Source of the DNA: Olsenella sp. KGMB02461
GTDB lineage: Bacteria; Actinomycetota; Coriobacteriia; Coriobacteriales; Atopobiaceae
NCBI RefSeq assembly: GCF_012584445.1
Contig: NZ_JABAHI010000008.1
Coordinates: 992,001-1,056,000 of the forward strand
Length of the DNA: 64,000 bases
Direction of reading: 5' to 3'
The first letter of the stretch is position 1. Each line of letters starts with the position of its first letter. Positions 49,774 to 57,848 of the stretch are shown here, one piece after another. The notes beneath the pieces were generated by a model. That model made no database searches. It was not told the DNA's origin and was given only the letters and a program-made list of their open reading frames with translations. A program made the translations under genes and the position numbers.

Positions 49774-50724
49774 ATGGCCGAGAAGGCTGGGCGAGTAGGC
49801 CATTACCAGGCGGGAAAGCTTACCAAGCAAAACGTTGACGGCTTCATCCAGCAGATGGCCAAGTCTACTGGGGGCCAAGTGCGCCGCACTGCCAGCATGA
49901 CGGTGGCCGGCATTACGAAGAGCCAGCCTGAGCGCTCAAATATCTGTTATGCCCGAGTACTGCACGGTCTTGAATCTTGCGGCTGGTGCTTCATGCTTGC
50001 CAGCCGAGGATTTGTCTACCGCTCAGAAGAAGCTGCCTCACACTCCCATCGCGGGTGCAAGTGCATTGTCATGGCAGGTAGAGAGGGTGGCACCATTGAG
50101 GGCTACGATCTGGAGGGCATCCAGGAGCGCTACAACAAAATCGCCAAGGCCTGCGGGGTGGACGTCTTCATTGACAAGGACACCCGCTTAGACCAGCTTT
50201 CGAGAGAAGACTACGACCGCATTGCCCGCTTTGCCGAGCTGCACGATCCCGAGTGGCTTTCAAGGGGGGTTATCCCCGATGTTGACTACTCGGAGAACCC
50301 AAGATCGGTTTATGGTAGGTTGCTAAAACCTGGGTCTTATAACCCAGACAACATAGTCGATCGCGGCACTGAGTGGCGCGACCTATTTGCACACGACATG
50401 CTTTCTCGGGCAGGGATTCCTGTAGCCACCCACGATCACACTCAGCTTGATATTAATATCGGCGATGAGCTGTGGGAAATAAAAAGCCCTGATGGCGACT
50501 CTACTAGGTCTATTGAGAGGGCTCTTAGGAAGGCAAAGAAGCAGTTTGGGGAAAGACTTGGCTTCGATCACCCGGTAAGGGTTGTATTGAATACGAAGTA
50601 CTTAAAAGGTGTTTCCCTTAGTCAAGTTATGAAGAGAGTTGTGCTTGAGATAAATCGTCATGGGATCAATGAAGTCATAGTTATTGATCGCGAAGGTGAG
50701 ATTGTATTTATTACAAAGCAATGA
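49774..50724 (+). CDS. 5'-truncated phage minor capsid (MuF-like) protein with C-terminal nuclease toxin
   Basis: Residues 1-110 end in the metal-binding pattern of phage MuF-type minor capsid proteins: CYARVLHGLESCGWCFMLAS, then RGFVYRSEEAA, HSHRGCKCIVM. The C-terminal 110 residues (HDMLSRAGIPVATHD, INIGDELWEIKSPDG) form a separate domain like CdiA C-terminal nucleases, with an E-x-K triad of PD-(D/E)XK enzymes. MuF-toxin fusions are known polymorphic toxins of temperate phages. The frame runs open through the orphan repeat; ATG 49774 has no clear ribosome site, so the real N-terminus is probably lost. No immunity gene is adjacent. Confidence 0.65.
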   Translation: MAEKAGRVGHYQAGKLTKQNVDGFIQQMAKSTGGQVRRTASMTVAGITKSQPERSNICYARVLHGLESCGWCFMLASRGFVYRSEEAASHSHRGCKCIVMAGREGGTIEGYDLEGIQERYNKIAKACGVDVFIDKDTRLDQLSREDYDRIARFAELHDPEWLSRGVIPDVDYSENPRSVYGRLLKPGSYNPDNIVDRGTEWRDLFAHDMLSRAGIPVATHDHTQLDINIGDELWEIKSPDGDSTRSIERALRKAKKQFGERLGFDHPVRVVLNTKYLKGVSLSQVMKRVVLEINRHGINEVIVIDREGEIVFITKQ

Positions 50725-50765
50725 GGTGTTGAGAAGTCGCTAATCCAGCGCCATCTCAACACCTC
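50723..50765 (+). other. Long hairpin after the toxin gene
   Basis: GAGGTGTTGAGA pairs perfectly with TCTCAACACCTC (12 bp) right at the toxin stop. A related hairpin follows the second toxin copy at 52408. Probable terminator or processing site. Confidence 0.7.
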
Positions 50766-50788
50766 GCTACTCTTTATATACCACATTC

Positions 50789-50862
50789 ACCTCACTAGCT
50801 CAACGGCAGAGCAGCGGTCTCCAAAACCGTTGATCGGGGTTCGACTCCTCGGTGGGGTGCCA
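50789..50862 (+). tRNA. tRNA-Trp (CCA), phage-type
   Basis: Acceptor stem ACCTCAC/GTGGGGT, D-arm GCTCAACGGCAGAGC, anticodon loop CTCCAAA, T-loop TTCGACT and encoded GCCA. All arms pair, with G-U wobbles in the acceptor, anticodon and T stems. It sits 65 bases after the toxin stop, within phage structural genes, so it is likely phage cargo rather than the housekeeping tRNA-Trp. Confidence 0.9.
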
Positions 50863-50875
50863 TCTCGTTGAATCA

Positions 50876-50897
50876 AGCGCCTTAAGGGCGCTTTTTT
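50876..50897 (+). terminator. Terminator after tRNA-Trp
   Basis: AGCGCC pairs with GGCGCT around TTAAG, followed by six T. Confidence 0.85.
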
Positions 50898-50999
50898 CAT
50901 AGCCACGCAGCCTTGGGCGGAAATCAAGGCACTCACCTCGCTGGCAGGGAAAGCCAGCTCGACCACGTCTGAGCAGACGGATTAGCAGAAAGGACGGTT

Positions 51000-51452
51000 A
51001 TGGAATTTCCCATCGAGAACCAGGAAGCCTTCGACGCCGCCATTAAGGAGCGCCTGGCCCGCGAGCGCAAGAAGGCAGAGGAACAATTCTCTGACTACGA
51101 CGATCTTAAGGCCAAGGCCGCAAAGCTGGACGAGCTGGAGGAGGCCAACAAGACCGAGCTTCAGAAGGCCCAGGAAGAGATCGCCAGTCTCAAGAAGGCT
51201 CAAGAGGACCGCGCTAAGGCGGACGAGGCAGCAGAGACCCGCGCCAAAGTGGCCAAGGCCACAGGCATCCCCGAGAGCCTCATCTTCGGCGATGACGAGG
51301 ATTCCATGACCAAGAACGCCGAGGCTATCGCGGCTTATGCCAAGCCTCCGGCAGCGCCGCCTCTTGGGGAGGCAGGAAGCCATAGCGACGGCTCGGTTTC
51401 CAGCGGCAACCCCATGGCATCGGTGCTGCCAAGCCTATTTGGAAACCATTAA
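51000..51452 (+). CDS. Phage capsid scaffolding protein
   Basis: 150 residues, strongly helical and charged (RLARERKKAEEQFSDYDDLK, ELEEANKTELQKAQEEIASL). A Gly/Ser tail follows a KATGIPESLIFGDDEDS segment. This is the usual form of phage scaffold proteins located just before the major capsid gene. AAAGGA precedes the ATG. Composition is close to the host chromosome. Confidence 0.82.
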   Translation: MEFPIENQEAFDAAIKERLARERKKAEEQFSDYDDLKAKAAKLDELEEANKTELQKAQEEIASLKKAQEDRAKADEAAETRAKVAKATGIPESLIFGDDEDSMTKNAEAIAAYAKPPAAPPLGEAGSHSDGSVSSGNPMASVLPSLFGNH

Positions 51453-51471
51453 ATAGCGAAAGGAGCCATAT

Positions 51472-52080
51472 ATGGCTGCTGCAACCACTGCGAAAGTGAA
51501 ACTCCCGGCCGATGTGGTGACCACCCTGCTTCCCAAGATCCAGGGCAACTCCACCATCGCCACCCTGTCTCCCCGCAAGCCCCAGACCTTCTCTGAGCAT
51601 GAGAACATCATCTTCACCCCCACGGCTGAGGCCGAGGTGGTCGAAGAGGGCGCTACCAAGTCCAGCTACGAGGTAGGCACCAGCTTCGTCCAGGGTGTCC
51701 GTGTGAAGCTGCAGACCACCACCCGTGTCACCGAGGAGCTTCAGTGGGCCGATGAGGATGATCAGCTGGAGATCATCGACAACATCCAGAAGGACCAGGC
51801 CGGTGCCATCGGTCGCGCCCTGGACTACGTGGTCTATCATGGCATCAACCCCGCTAAGAAGACCGCCCTTGCCTCCAGCTATCCCAAGCTGGTGGGTGCC
51901 ACCGGTGTCCACACCATCACCTCTGTGGCAGACGAGCTGGCAAACCTCAATGCCATGAAACGTGCCCTGGTGGACTACGAGTTCAACGGCATCGCCCTGA
52001 GCCGCCTCTACGCCTGCGACCTCTCCGAGCTTCGTGTTCCCGCCACTGGCGCACCTCTCTTCCCCTCCATCTGCACATGA
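51472..52080 (+). pseudogene. HK97-type major capsid protein, truncated
   Basis: The frame starts MAAATTAKVKLPADVVTTLL and holds IATLSPRKPQTFSEHENIIF and AEAEVVEEGATKSSYEVGTS, typical of HK97-fold capsid proteins in this position after the scaffold gene. It stops after 202 residues where about 300 are expected. The last few codons already belong to a second copy of the toxin region, so the gene was cut by that rearrangement. AAAGGAG precedes the ATG. Confidence 0.8.
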
Positions 52081-52081
52081 C

Positions 52082-52405
52082 ATGCTTTCTCTGGCAGGGA
52101 TTCCTGTAGCCACCCATGATCGCGCTCAGCTTGCTATTAATATCGGCGATGAGCTGTGGGAAATAAAAACCCCTGATGGCAACTCCGTCAGGTGTGTTGA
52201 AAGCAGTCTCAGGAGGGAGAAAAAACAGTTCACTAATCGGTTCGGCTCTGGAACCACCATAAGAGTAGTACTTAACTTTCGCTATGTCGCAAAGATTTCT
52301 GATGATGAAAATCGAAAAAGGCTTGTCTTAGAGATGCAACGCCATGAAGTATCAGAGGTGATCTTAATCAATAAGGATGGCACAGTAGAGTTTTTCACTC
52401 AGTAG
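52082..52405 (+). CDS. Orphan CdiA-CT-like nuclease toxin module
   Basis: The product (MLSLAGIPVATHDRAQLAIN, then IGDELWEIKTPDGNS, ending TVEFFTQ) is a diverged copy of the C-terminal domain of the MuF-toxin, keeping the WEIK active-site region. It has no MuF part. Its ATG lies one base after the truncated capsid stop (TGACATG), so reinitiation could express it; no ribosome site is seen. The frame also continues upstream to 52034. It may be silent, acting as a toxin reservoir. Confidence 0.6.
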   Translation: MLSLAGIPVATHDRAQLAINIGDELWEIKTPDGNSVRCVESSLRREKKQFTNRFGSGTTIRVVLNFRYVAKISDDENRKRLVLEMQRHEVSEVILINKDGTVEFFTQ

Positions 52406-52407
52406 AA

Positions 52408-52447
52408 AGGCGTTGTGAAGTCCCTCTCCAGAGCCATCACAACGCCT
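52408..52447 (+). other. Hairpin after the second toxin copy
   Basis: AGGCGTTGTGA pairs with TCACAACGCCT. It corresponds to the hairpin at 50723 with compensatory changes, which suggests that the structure was maintained after duplication. Confidence 0.7.
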
Positions 52448-52471
52448 CATCACTCCTTATATACCACATCT

Positions 52472-52535
52472 ACCTCACTAGCTCAACGGCAGAGCAACGG
52501 TCCCCAAAACCGTTGATCGAGGTTCGACTCCTCGG
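52472..52535 (+). pseudogene. tRNA-Trp pseudogene
   Basis: A copy of the tRNA at 50789 from ACCTCAC to the T-arm, then diverging so that the 3' acceptor strand is gone. The anticodon loop reads CCCCAAA, so the invariant U33 is lost. It is not expected to fold or be charged. Confidence 0.85.
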
Positions 52536-52642
52536 CGAAAGGTAGGCTCGCCATCGAGCTGCGAGGCGCTGTGAAGTCCTTCTCCGGACCCATCACAAAC
52601 AAGGCATAAAGAATTACGCATTTTACAAAGGGAGGTAGCGCC

Positions 52643-52879
52643 ATGGCAACCACTGCAACCACCATGAGGATACCCGATGATCTCGCTGCTCGTTACGAGC
52701 GCTTGGCAAAGTCTACGGGGCGCACTAAAACCTACTACATGACAAAGGCTCTTCAGGACTCTATCGATAGCATCGAATGTGAATATGGTCTGTTGCAAGA
52801 CTTAGAAGACTATCGTTCAGGTAAAGCCGTTGCCTACAGCTCAGAGAAAATGAGGAAGCGCTGTGGCTTGGACGGTTAA
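52643..52879 (+). CDS. RelB-like antitoxin, second copy
   Basis: MATTATTMRIPDDLAARYER and SGKAVAYSSEKMRKRCGLDG mirror the relB at 48997 throughout, at 78 residues. AAAGGGAGGT precedes the ATG. The neighbouring toxin is deleted, so this is an orphan antitoxin. It could still bind RelE from the intact locus or repress its promoter; that is inference. Confidence 0.8.
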   Translation: MATTATTMRIPDDLAARYERLAKSTGRTKTYYMTKALQDSIDSIECEYGLLQDLEDYRSGKAVAYSSEKMRKRCGLDG

Positions 52880-52963
52880 GTACCTTACTAAGGTCGACAA
52901 GGCCCTGCACAAGATGGTCCATCAGACATCAAAGTGCATCGTTTGGTTAACATACGTCGCTAA
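52863..52963 (+). pseudogene. relE remnant with internal deletion
   Basis: GTG 52863 starts VAWTVKYLTKVDKALHKM, matching relE at 49217 up to the QTSK segment. The next recognisable part is the last few codons (compare CATACGTCGCTAA with AAACGTCACTAA), so about 170 bases are missing and the frame is lost. Confidence 0.8.
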
Positions 52964-52970
52964 ACAACAC

Positions 52971-53001
52971 CGCCCTAGCTGCCACCATGACAGCTAGGGC
53001 G
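52971..53001 (+). terminator. Hairpin after the relB copy
   Basis: CGCCCTAGCTG pairs perfectly with CAGCTAGGGCG around nine bases. The loop CCACCATGA is the same as in the hairpin at 49496. A T-run is lacking here. Confidence 0.6.
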
Positions 53002-53115
53002 GCTATATGCATTTGGATCGCGATCTACCTTCACGGCATGCACCTAGCAACCATCCAATTGCTTTCGCTTGCCTTCGACTGCAGATCTTCTCAGCACCCC
53101 CGCGATCTCCTACTT

Positions 53116-54198
53116 TTAGTTGTTGGCCTTCTCGGCAGCCATCATCTGGGTGAGGATATCGGTGGAGCCCATGTCCTCGGGGATGACCAGGGTGCTGGCG
53201 CCGTGCTCGGCGAACTTCTCCATCATGCCTATGCGCTGGGTGAACATGAGCAGCATGTTGGCCTCCTCGCTGGAGAGGCCGGAGTCCTGGATGGTGGCCA
53301 AAGATTGGGCGAGACCTTCGGCGATGGCGATGCGCTGGTTGGCGATGCCTTCGCCCTGGATCTTCATGGACTCGGCCTCGGCCTGGGCGGCGATGACCGC
53401 CTTGGCCTTGGCGGCCTCGGCCTCGTTGGTGGCGCTGATGCGGTCGTTGGCCGTGGTGATGATGCGGTTCATGGACGTTTGCACGTCTTTGGGCAGCTTG
53501 ATGGAGGTGATGAGCGTGGTGACGATCTGATAGCCGTAGCCAATCATCTTCTCGCGCACATCCTCGCCAATGGCGGAGGCGATGGCGTCCTTCTCGGAGA
53601 AGACGGTCTCCAGGTCGCGGGTGGGGATTTGGGAGCGCAGGGCGTCGGCGAAGTAGTCTTTGATCTGGGCCTCGGGCGACACCAGCGTATAGACCGAGCG
53701 GTAGATGCCCGACTCGCGCACGTTGTTGGTGGGCGCCATGTCCACGTGGTACTGCACGGCCACGTCCATGCCAATGGTGACGTTGTCTTTGGTTTTGGCG
53801 TCGAACTCAAAGTGCAGGTCCTGGGTCATGAGAGAAACGGTGCGCATGGTCTCCACCAGGGGGATGAGCACCGTGAGGCCCGGGTTGGCGATGCGAGAGA
53901 AGCGGCCAAAAGACTCGATGACGCCAACGTTTTGCTGGCGCACCACGCGCACGCAAAAGACGAAGAAGAGCACGATGAGTATTGCAAGCAACACGATCAT
54001 GAGGGAATCCTCCATAAACTGAGTGAAAGGAAGTACGACAGATGAGGCGTCGATGGCAGGGACATCGATATCAGGGATCTCCAGATCCATCTCATCGATG
54101 GCGCCCAGAAGCGCAGAGACAACGATGATCACCGCAAAGACGATCCAGGTGCCTCCGCTGTGCCTGCGGCCATGCCCGCCCGAACCCCCGTGGGCCAT
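53116..54198 (-). CDS. SPFH/band 7 domain membrane protein
   Basis: Two hydrophobic segments (WIVFAVIIVVSALLG; SLMIVLLAILIVLFFVFCV) precede the band 7 domain: QQNVGVIESFGRFSRIANPG, DAKTKDNVTIGMDVAVQYHV and LRSQIPTRDLETVFSEKDAI. A coiled coil (AEAAKAKAVIAAQAEAESMK) follows. These stomatin/flotillin-like proteins oligomerise in membrane microdomains. The start at 54198 has AAAGGAG upstream; an in-frame start 8 codons earlier lacks one. The leading His/Gly-rich patch is unusual. Confidence 0.9.
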   Translation of the reverse strand: MAHGGSGGHGRRHSGGTWIVFAVIIVVSALLGAIDEMDLEIPDIDVPAIDASSVVLPFTQFMEDSLMIVLLAILIVLFFVFCVRVVRQQNVGVIESFGRFSRIANPGLTVLIPLVETMRTVSLMTQDLHFEFDAKTKDNVTIGMDVAVQYHVDMAPTNNVRESGIYRSVYTLVSPEAQIKDYFADALRSQIPTRDLETVFSEKDAIASAIGEDVREKMIGYGYQIVTTLITSIKLPKDVQTSMNRIITTANDRISATNEAEAAKAKAVIAAQAEAESMKIQGEGIANQRIAIAEGLAQSLATIQDSGLSSEEANMLLMFTQRIGMMEKFAEHGASTLVIPEDMGSTDILTQMMAAEKANN

Positions 54199-54230
54199 AG
54201 ACTCTCCTTTGAACGAGGCCAACCGCGCTT

Positions 54231-54274
54231 AAAAAACGACCGCCATACCTTATGGCAAGGTCAGCGGCCGTTTT
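54231..54274 (-). terminator. Terminator of the alcohol dehydrogenase gene
   Basis: On the minus strand AACGGCCGC pairs with GCGGTCGTT (one mismatch), with an inner stem, then TTTTT. Confidence 0.75.
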
Positions 54275-54324
54275 AGGTGTCCCTAGTATAAAGATTTCCT
54301 TTTGCAGTGAACAGTGGTGCAGCC

Positions 54325-55497
54325 TTACAGTTGCGCGGCGTGGGTGTCCATACGCAGGCGCGCCACCTCTTCGCCCAGCTCATCGCCAGCCAGGACGGCA
54401 CGGCTGTAAAAGTCGGCATCCAAGATGGCCTGCTTGAAGCGCTCGGGAGTGAAAGGATAGGGAGCTTTGCCCCACTCGGTGGTGGACTGGGCGCGCGCTA
54501 CCAGCGCATCCAGATCTGCGCCGGACGCCCCAATCTCCTCCAGCGTCACCGGGAAGCCCATCTCGCGGTCGAACTGGAAGAACTGTTCCAAATCTTGATG
54601 CCTGCCGTCGAAGGCCATGAGCACCAGGTTGCCAAAGGCCACCACGGCGCCATGGGGATGGGCCTCCACCAACTCCGGTGAGATGCCGGTCCAAGCATTG
54701 TAAAAGCCGTGGGCCACGCTGGAGTTGTAGTAATAAGGCTCAGGTTCGAGCATGCCCGTGGTGAGGTTGGAGACCAGCCCGCAGGTCACGATGATATCGA
54801 GCACCACTGCCTCAAAGGCGTCCGAGGTGCGATGGCGGTGCTTATCGGCCAGGGCGTCTTTGCCATAGGCGAACAGAGGCTCTCCGCAGGCCTCGGCCAG
54901 CGCGCGGCCCATAGCGGGCACCGGGGCCAGAGCCTGGGAGCGGCTGGCGAGCTCTACCTCGGGCTCCTTGGAGAGCGCGTCGCCGATGCCCGCCCAAAAG
55001 TAGAGGTCGGGGCTGTCGGCGATCACCTGCAGGTCGACAAATGTGTGCACCGGCGGTGCCGACGGGAAGAAATAGCCGTCTGCATGGCCGTCGTCGCCAT
55101 AGAACACTCCGATAGCTGTCACCGGCGCGCAGTTGGACGCCACCGTGGGGAAGGTGAACAGCGGGATGCCGAGAAGCTCTGCCGCCTCTTTGCAGCAGTC
55201 TATGGCGCGGCCGCCACCCATGGCGAAGAGCATCTGGGCCTCTTGAGCCTCTGGTGCTTGGGCGATGCGCCGGGCGTTCTCGTGGGTGCACTCGGTGCCA
55301 TAGACCAATTGGCCGCAGAGCACGATTGGCGTGTCTTTGAGCGCCTCTTCGAGCTTGGGAGCTCCAGCCTTGAGCGCCTTGGAGCCGCCTACTAAAAGCG
55401 CCTTGCACCCAAAGGCCCCTACTACCTGCGCCACGGCGTCATAGGCCTGGGTCCCCACTGTATAGCTGGGCAGATACTGAGTGCTTACCGCTTTCAT
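54325..55497 (-). CDS. Iron-containing alcohol/glycerol dehydrogenase family
   Basis: The 390-residue protein has the NAD-binding MLFAMGGGRAIDCCKEAAEL and metal-site regions GIGDALSKEPEVELA, SVAHGFYNAWTG and HPHGAVVAFGNLVL. It is related to gldA at 26630 but distant, and the substrate is unknown. GAGAGGAG precedes the ATG. It is monocistronic, ending in a terminator. Confidence 0.85.
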   Translation of the reverse strand: MKAVSTQYLPSYTVGTQAYDAVAQVVGAFGCKALLVGGSKALKAGAPKLEEALKDTPIVLCGQLVYGTECTHENARRIAQAPEAQEAQMLFAMGGGRAIDCCKEAAELLGIPLFTFPTVASNCAPVTAIGVFYGDDGHADGYFFPSAPPVHTFVDLQVIADSPDLYFWAGIGDALSKEPEVELASRSQALAPVPAMGRALAEACGEPLFAYGKDALADKHRHRTSDAFEAVVLDIIVTCGLVSNLTTGMLEPEPYYYNSSVAHGFYNAWTGISPELVEAHPHGAVVAFGNLVLMAFDGRHQDLEQFFQFDREMGFPVTLEEIGASGADLDALVARAQSTTEWGKAPYPFTPERFKQAILDADFYSRAVLAGDELGEEVARLRMDTHAAQL

Positions 55498-55839
55498 AGG
55501 GCTCCTCTCGTGGGCTGAGTGCCCTTTAGAGTTACCCCATTGACAGTGTGCATGCGCGCCGATTGGCCACCGTTAACACAACTGCCCCAGAGCCGCGCAC
55601 AGATATTCCAACTCAGATATTTGCGGATGCTTCGCCGTTCAGGCACACACTTTTGTTCACTTTGTATACTATCTATAGTGGCTTTGGCTGTCTGCGCTAC
55701 CCTTCCCGCTCAAAGACATCCAAAGCGCTGTCTGTCGTCGTGCTCGACGGCCGCCGCGCAGCCCCTGCACCTGCGGCATCCTTGCCCGGCTGCCGTCGCA
55801 GCCCGCCGACAGCGCCCTGTTCCCCAGAGAAAGGCTCTC
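55498..55839. other. Divergent intergenic region
   Basis: About 340 bases between the dehydrogenase and degV starts. TATACT at 55665 is a possible -10 box; no matching -35 is obvious. No other feature seen. Confidence 0.35.
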
Positions 55840-56676
55840 ATGGCTATCCGCATCATCACCGATTCCGCCTCTGACCTCGCTCCCTTCCCCGCCCTCACGG
55901 TGGTTCCGCTCACCGTGACCTTTGGCGAAACCAGTTATCTAGACGGGGTTGACCTCTCAGCCCACCGCTTCTACGAGCTGTTGGTGGAAAACGACCAGCT
56001 GCCCTCCACCAGCCAGATCAATCCCGGCACCTGGGACGAAGCTTTTCGCGAGGCTACAGCTAGCGGGGACGAGGTAGTGTGCATCACCCTGTCGTCCAAG
56101 CTCTCTGGCACCTATCAAAGCGCATGCATCGCCGCCGAAGCCTACCCCACCGTTCATGTGGTCGACTCTTTGAACGTCACTGTGGGCGAGGGCGTGCTGG
56201 TGCGCCGTGCGCTGGAGCTGGCCCAAGCAGGCCTTGAGGCAGATGAGCTGGTGAACGCCCTCGATGCCGAGAAACGCTCCATCCGCGTGGTGGCCCTTTT
56301 GGATACCCTGGAATACCTCAAGCGCGGGGGCCGAGTGTCGGGCGGGACAGCGCTGGTGGGCACCATGCTTTCCATCAAGCCCGTGGTGGCCGTCCAGGAT
56401 GGATTGGTGGAGGTTATCGGCAAGGCCCGCGGCTCTAAAAACGGCCATAACCTGCTTGTTCGCGAGATTCAAAATGGCGGCGGCATCGATGTGAGCCGTC
56501 CTCTGGCCACCGGGTTCACCGGCTTGGATGACCGCATCTTGCGCAAGTACATCCAAGATGCCGGCTGGCTCTGGGAAGACCTGGTGAGCGAGGTGCCGGT
56601 CTATGAGGTGGGTTCTACCATCGGCACCCATGCAGGTCCGGGCGCCATCGCGGTGGCGTTTTTCTCTCAGGAATAG
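55840..56676 (+). CDS. DegV family fatty-acid-binding protein
   Basis: MAIRIITDSASDLAPFPALT, STSQINPGTWDEAF, VVCITLSSKLSGTYQSACIA and VLVRRALELAQAG are typical of DegV/FakB, and GTHAGPGAIAVAFF ends the second domain. At 278 residues it has the standard length. It binds a fatty acid for phosphorylation by FakA. GAGAAAGG precedes ATG 55840; the long upstream frame is not conserved. It has none of the N-terminal extension seen in the copy at 2836. Confidence 0.93.
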   Translation: MAIRIITDSASDLAPFPALTVVPLTVTFGETSYLDGVDLSAHRFYELLVENDQLPSTSQINPGTWDEAFREATASGDEVVCITLSSKLSGTYQSACIAAEAYPTVHVVDSLNVTVGEGVLVRRALELAQAGLEADELVNALDAEKRSIRVVALLDTLEYLKRGGRVSGGTALVGTMLSIKPVVAVQDGLVEVIGKARGSKNGHNLLVREIQNGGGIDVSRPLATGFTGLDDRILRKYIQDAGWLWEDLVSEVPVYEVGSTIGTHAGPGAIAVAFFSQE

Positions 56677-56887
56677 TCGCGGCAACCGAGCGGCTGCGGC
56701 GGTCGAGCAACCGTTGTATGCAGCTCTTTAGGATGCTCCCCTATTTCTTGCCAATCGTCACCATTGTGAAGATGTCTCGCAGGTGGTGTAAAACCCCTGG
56801 CTCCAGGGCACAAAACCAGCAATCGCAGGACGATGCGCTGCCCCATCTCCCCCGGATCCCGCAGCTCCCTCTACATCGTTACTGTGT

Positions 56888-56946
56888 GAGTCCGCATGTC
56901 AGCGTTTCTCTCATCTCTCTCTTTCTCTCCGCTGACATGCGGGCTC
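56888..56946. terminator. Long hairpin between degV and gntR
   Basis: GAGTCCGCATGTCAGCG pairs with CGCTGACATGCGGGCTC (16 of 17) around a 25-base pyrimidine loop, with AGTTTTT on the plus side. It can stop both convergent genes. Confidence 0.75.
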
Positions 56947-56965
56947 AGTTTTTGGCCAAGCCGCG

Positions 56966-57703
56966 CTAATCGCGCTGGGTGGAAGAGCTGATGACGCAGC
57001 GATTGGCGGGCATCCAGATGCTGCCCCACTCGAAGGGCGTGCCGTCTTCAAGATAGACGGTCTGATCCATTTGGAGGGCCGGGGAGCGCTCGTCGCACTG
57101 GAGCCATTCGGCGCGGCGCTTGCCGCAGACGCAGGCGCTGTAGACCTGGTTGGAGTGGCCGATCTTTTGGCCGCTGGTGCGCGCGACGGCTTCAAAGAGG
57201 CCCTCGGCAGTGAAGTCCACCTCTTCGATGCCAGGGCAGCGGCTCATGGCGATGTGGCTCTCGATAAACATGACGGGCTCGCCAAAGACCGAGCGCACGC
57301 GGGCCAAATAGAGGTAAGGCGTGCCGCGGGGGATTTGCAGGGCCCAGGCGCAGGCCTTGTTAGCCGGCTCTACGCGGCTCTCCACCACCACGGTGGTGTA
57401 GGGAATGCCCTGGCTGGCCATGGACTCTGCGAAGGAGAGCAGGTGGTTCGAGGTGGGACGGGCCATGATGGGCTGCACCACATAGGTGCCGCGACCGCGC
57501 TGCTGCACCAGCAACCCCTCGTCCACCAGCGACCGGATGCCCTTCTGCACCGTGCCGCGGGACAGATGCAGCATGGCCATGAGCTCGTGCTCCGAGGGAA
57601 TTCGCTCATCCACGCCCCACTCGTGGCTATAGATCTTCTCACGTACGAAATCGGCAACCTGCACGTAGAGCAAGCTGTTGTCGGAGCGCTCAAAATCAGC
57701 CAC
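56966..57703 (-). CDS. GntR/HutC family regulator with UTRA domain
   Basis: The N-terminal winged helix shows LYVQVADFVREKIYSHEWGV, RIPSEHELMAMLHLSRGTVQ and LLVQQRGRGTYV. The UTRA ligand domain spans residues 90-240 (GTPYLYLARVRSVFGEPVMF, IESHIAMSRCPG). Such regulators sense sugars or amino-sugar phosphates. The nearby genes (phospholipase C-like and YhcH/TabA-like) are candidate targets but nothing proves it. It is convergent with degV. Confidence 0.92.
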   Translation of the reverse strand: MADFERSDNSLLYVQVADFVREKIYSHEWGVDERIPSEHELMAMLHLSRGTVQKGIRSLVDEGLLVQQRGRGTYVVQPIMARPTSNHLLSFAESMASQGIPYTTVVVESRVEPANKACAWALQIPRGTPYLYLARVRSVFGEPVMFIESHIAMSRCPGIEEVDFTAEGLFEAVARTSGQKIGHSNQVYSACVCGKRRAEWLQCDERSPALQMDQTVYLEDGTPFEWGSIWMPANRCVISSSTQRD

Positions 57704-57848
57704 GGTCTCCTCCGAACCTATCTTTTGGCCGCTTTCGCTTCACGCGTAGCAGCCGAGCACACATCCATCGATTCTTCATTTTACCTAATAATGCACCCCA
57801 ATAAAGCCGCCGTGCCCCTTTGTAACCTAGGAGGGCCAGGAAGACGCC

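Noticed and set aside
45146-53001. A complete functional prophage
   Set aside because: No integrase, terminase, portal, tail or lysis genes are visible; the capsid gene is cut and several genes are remnants.
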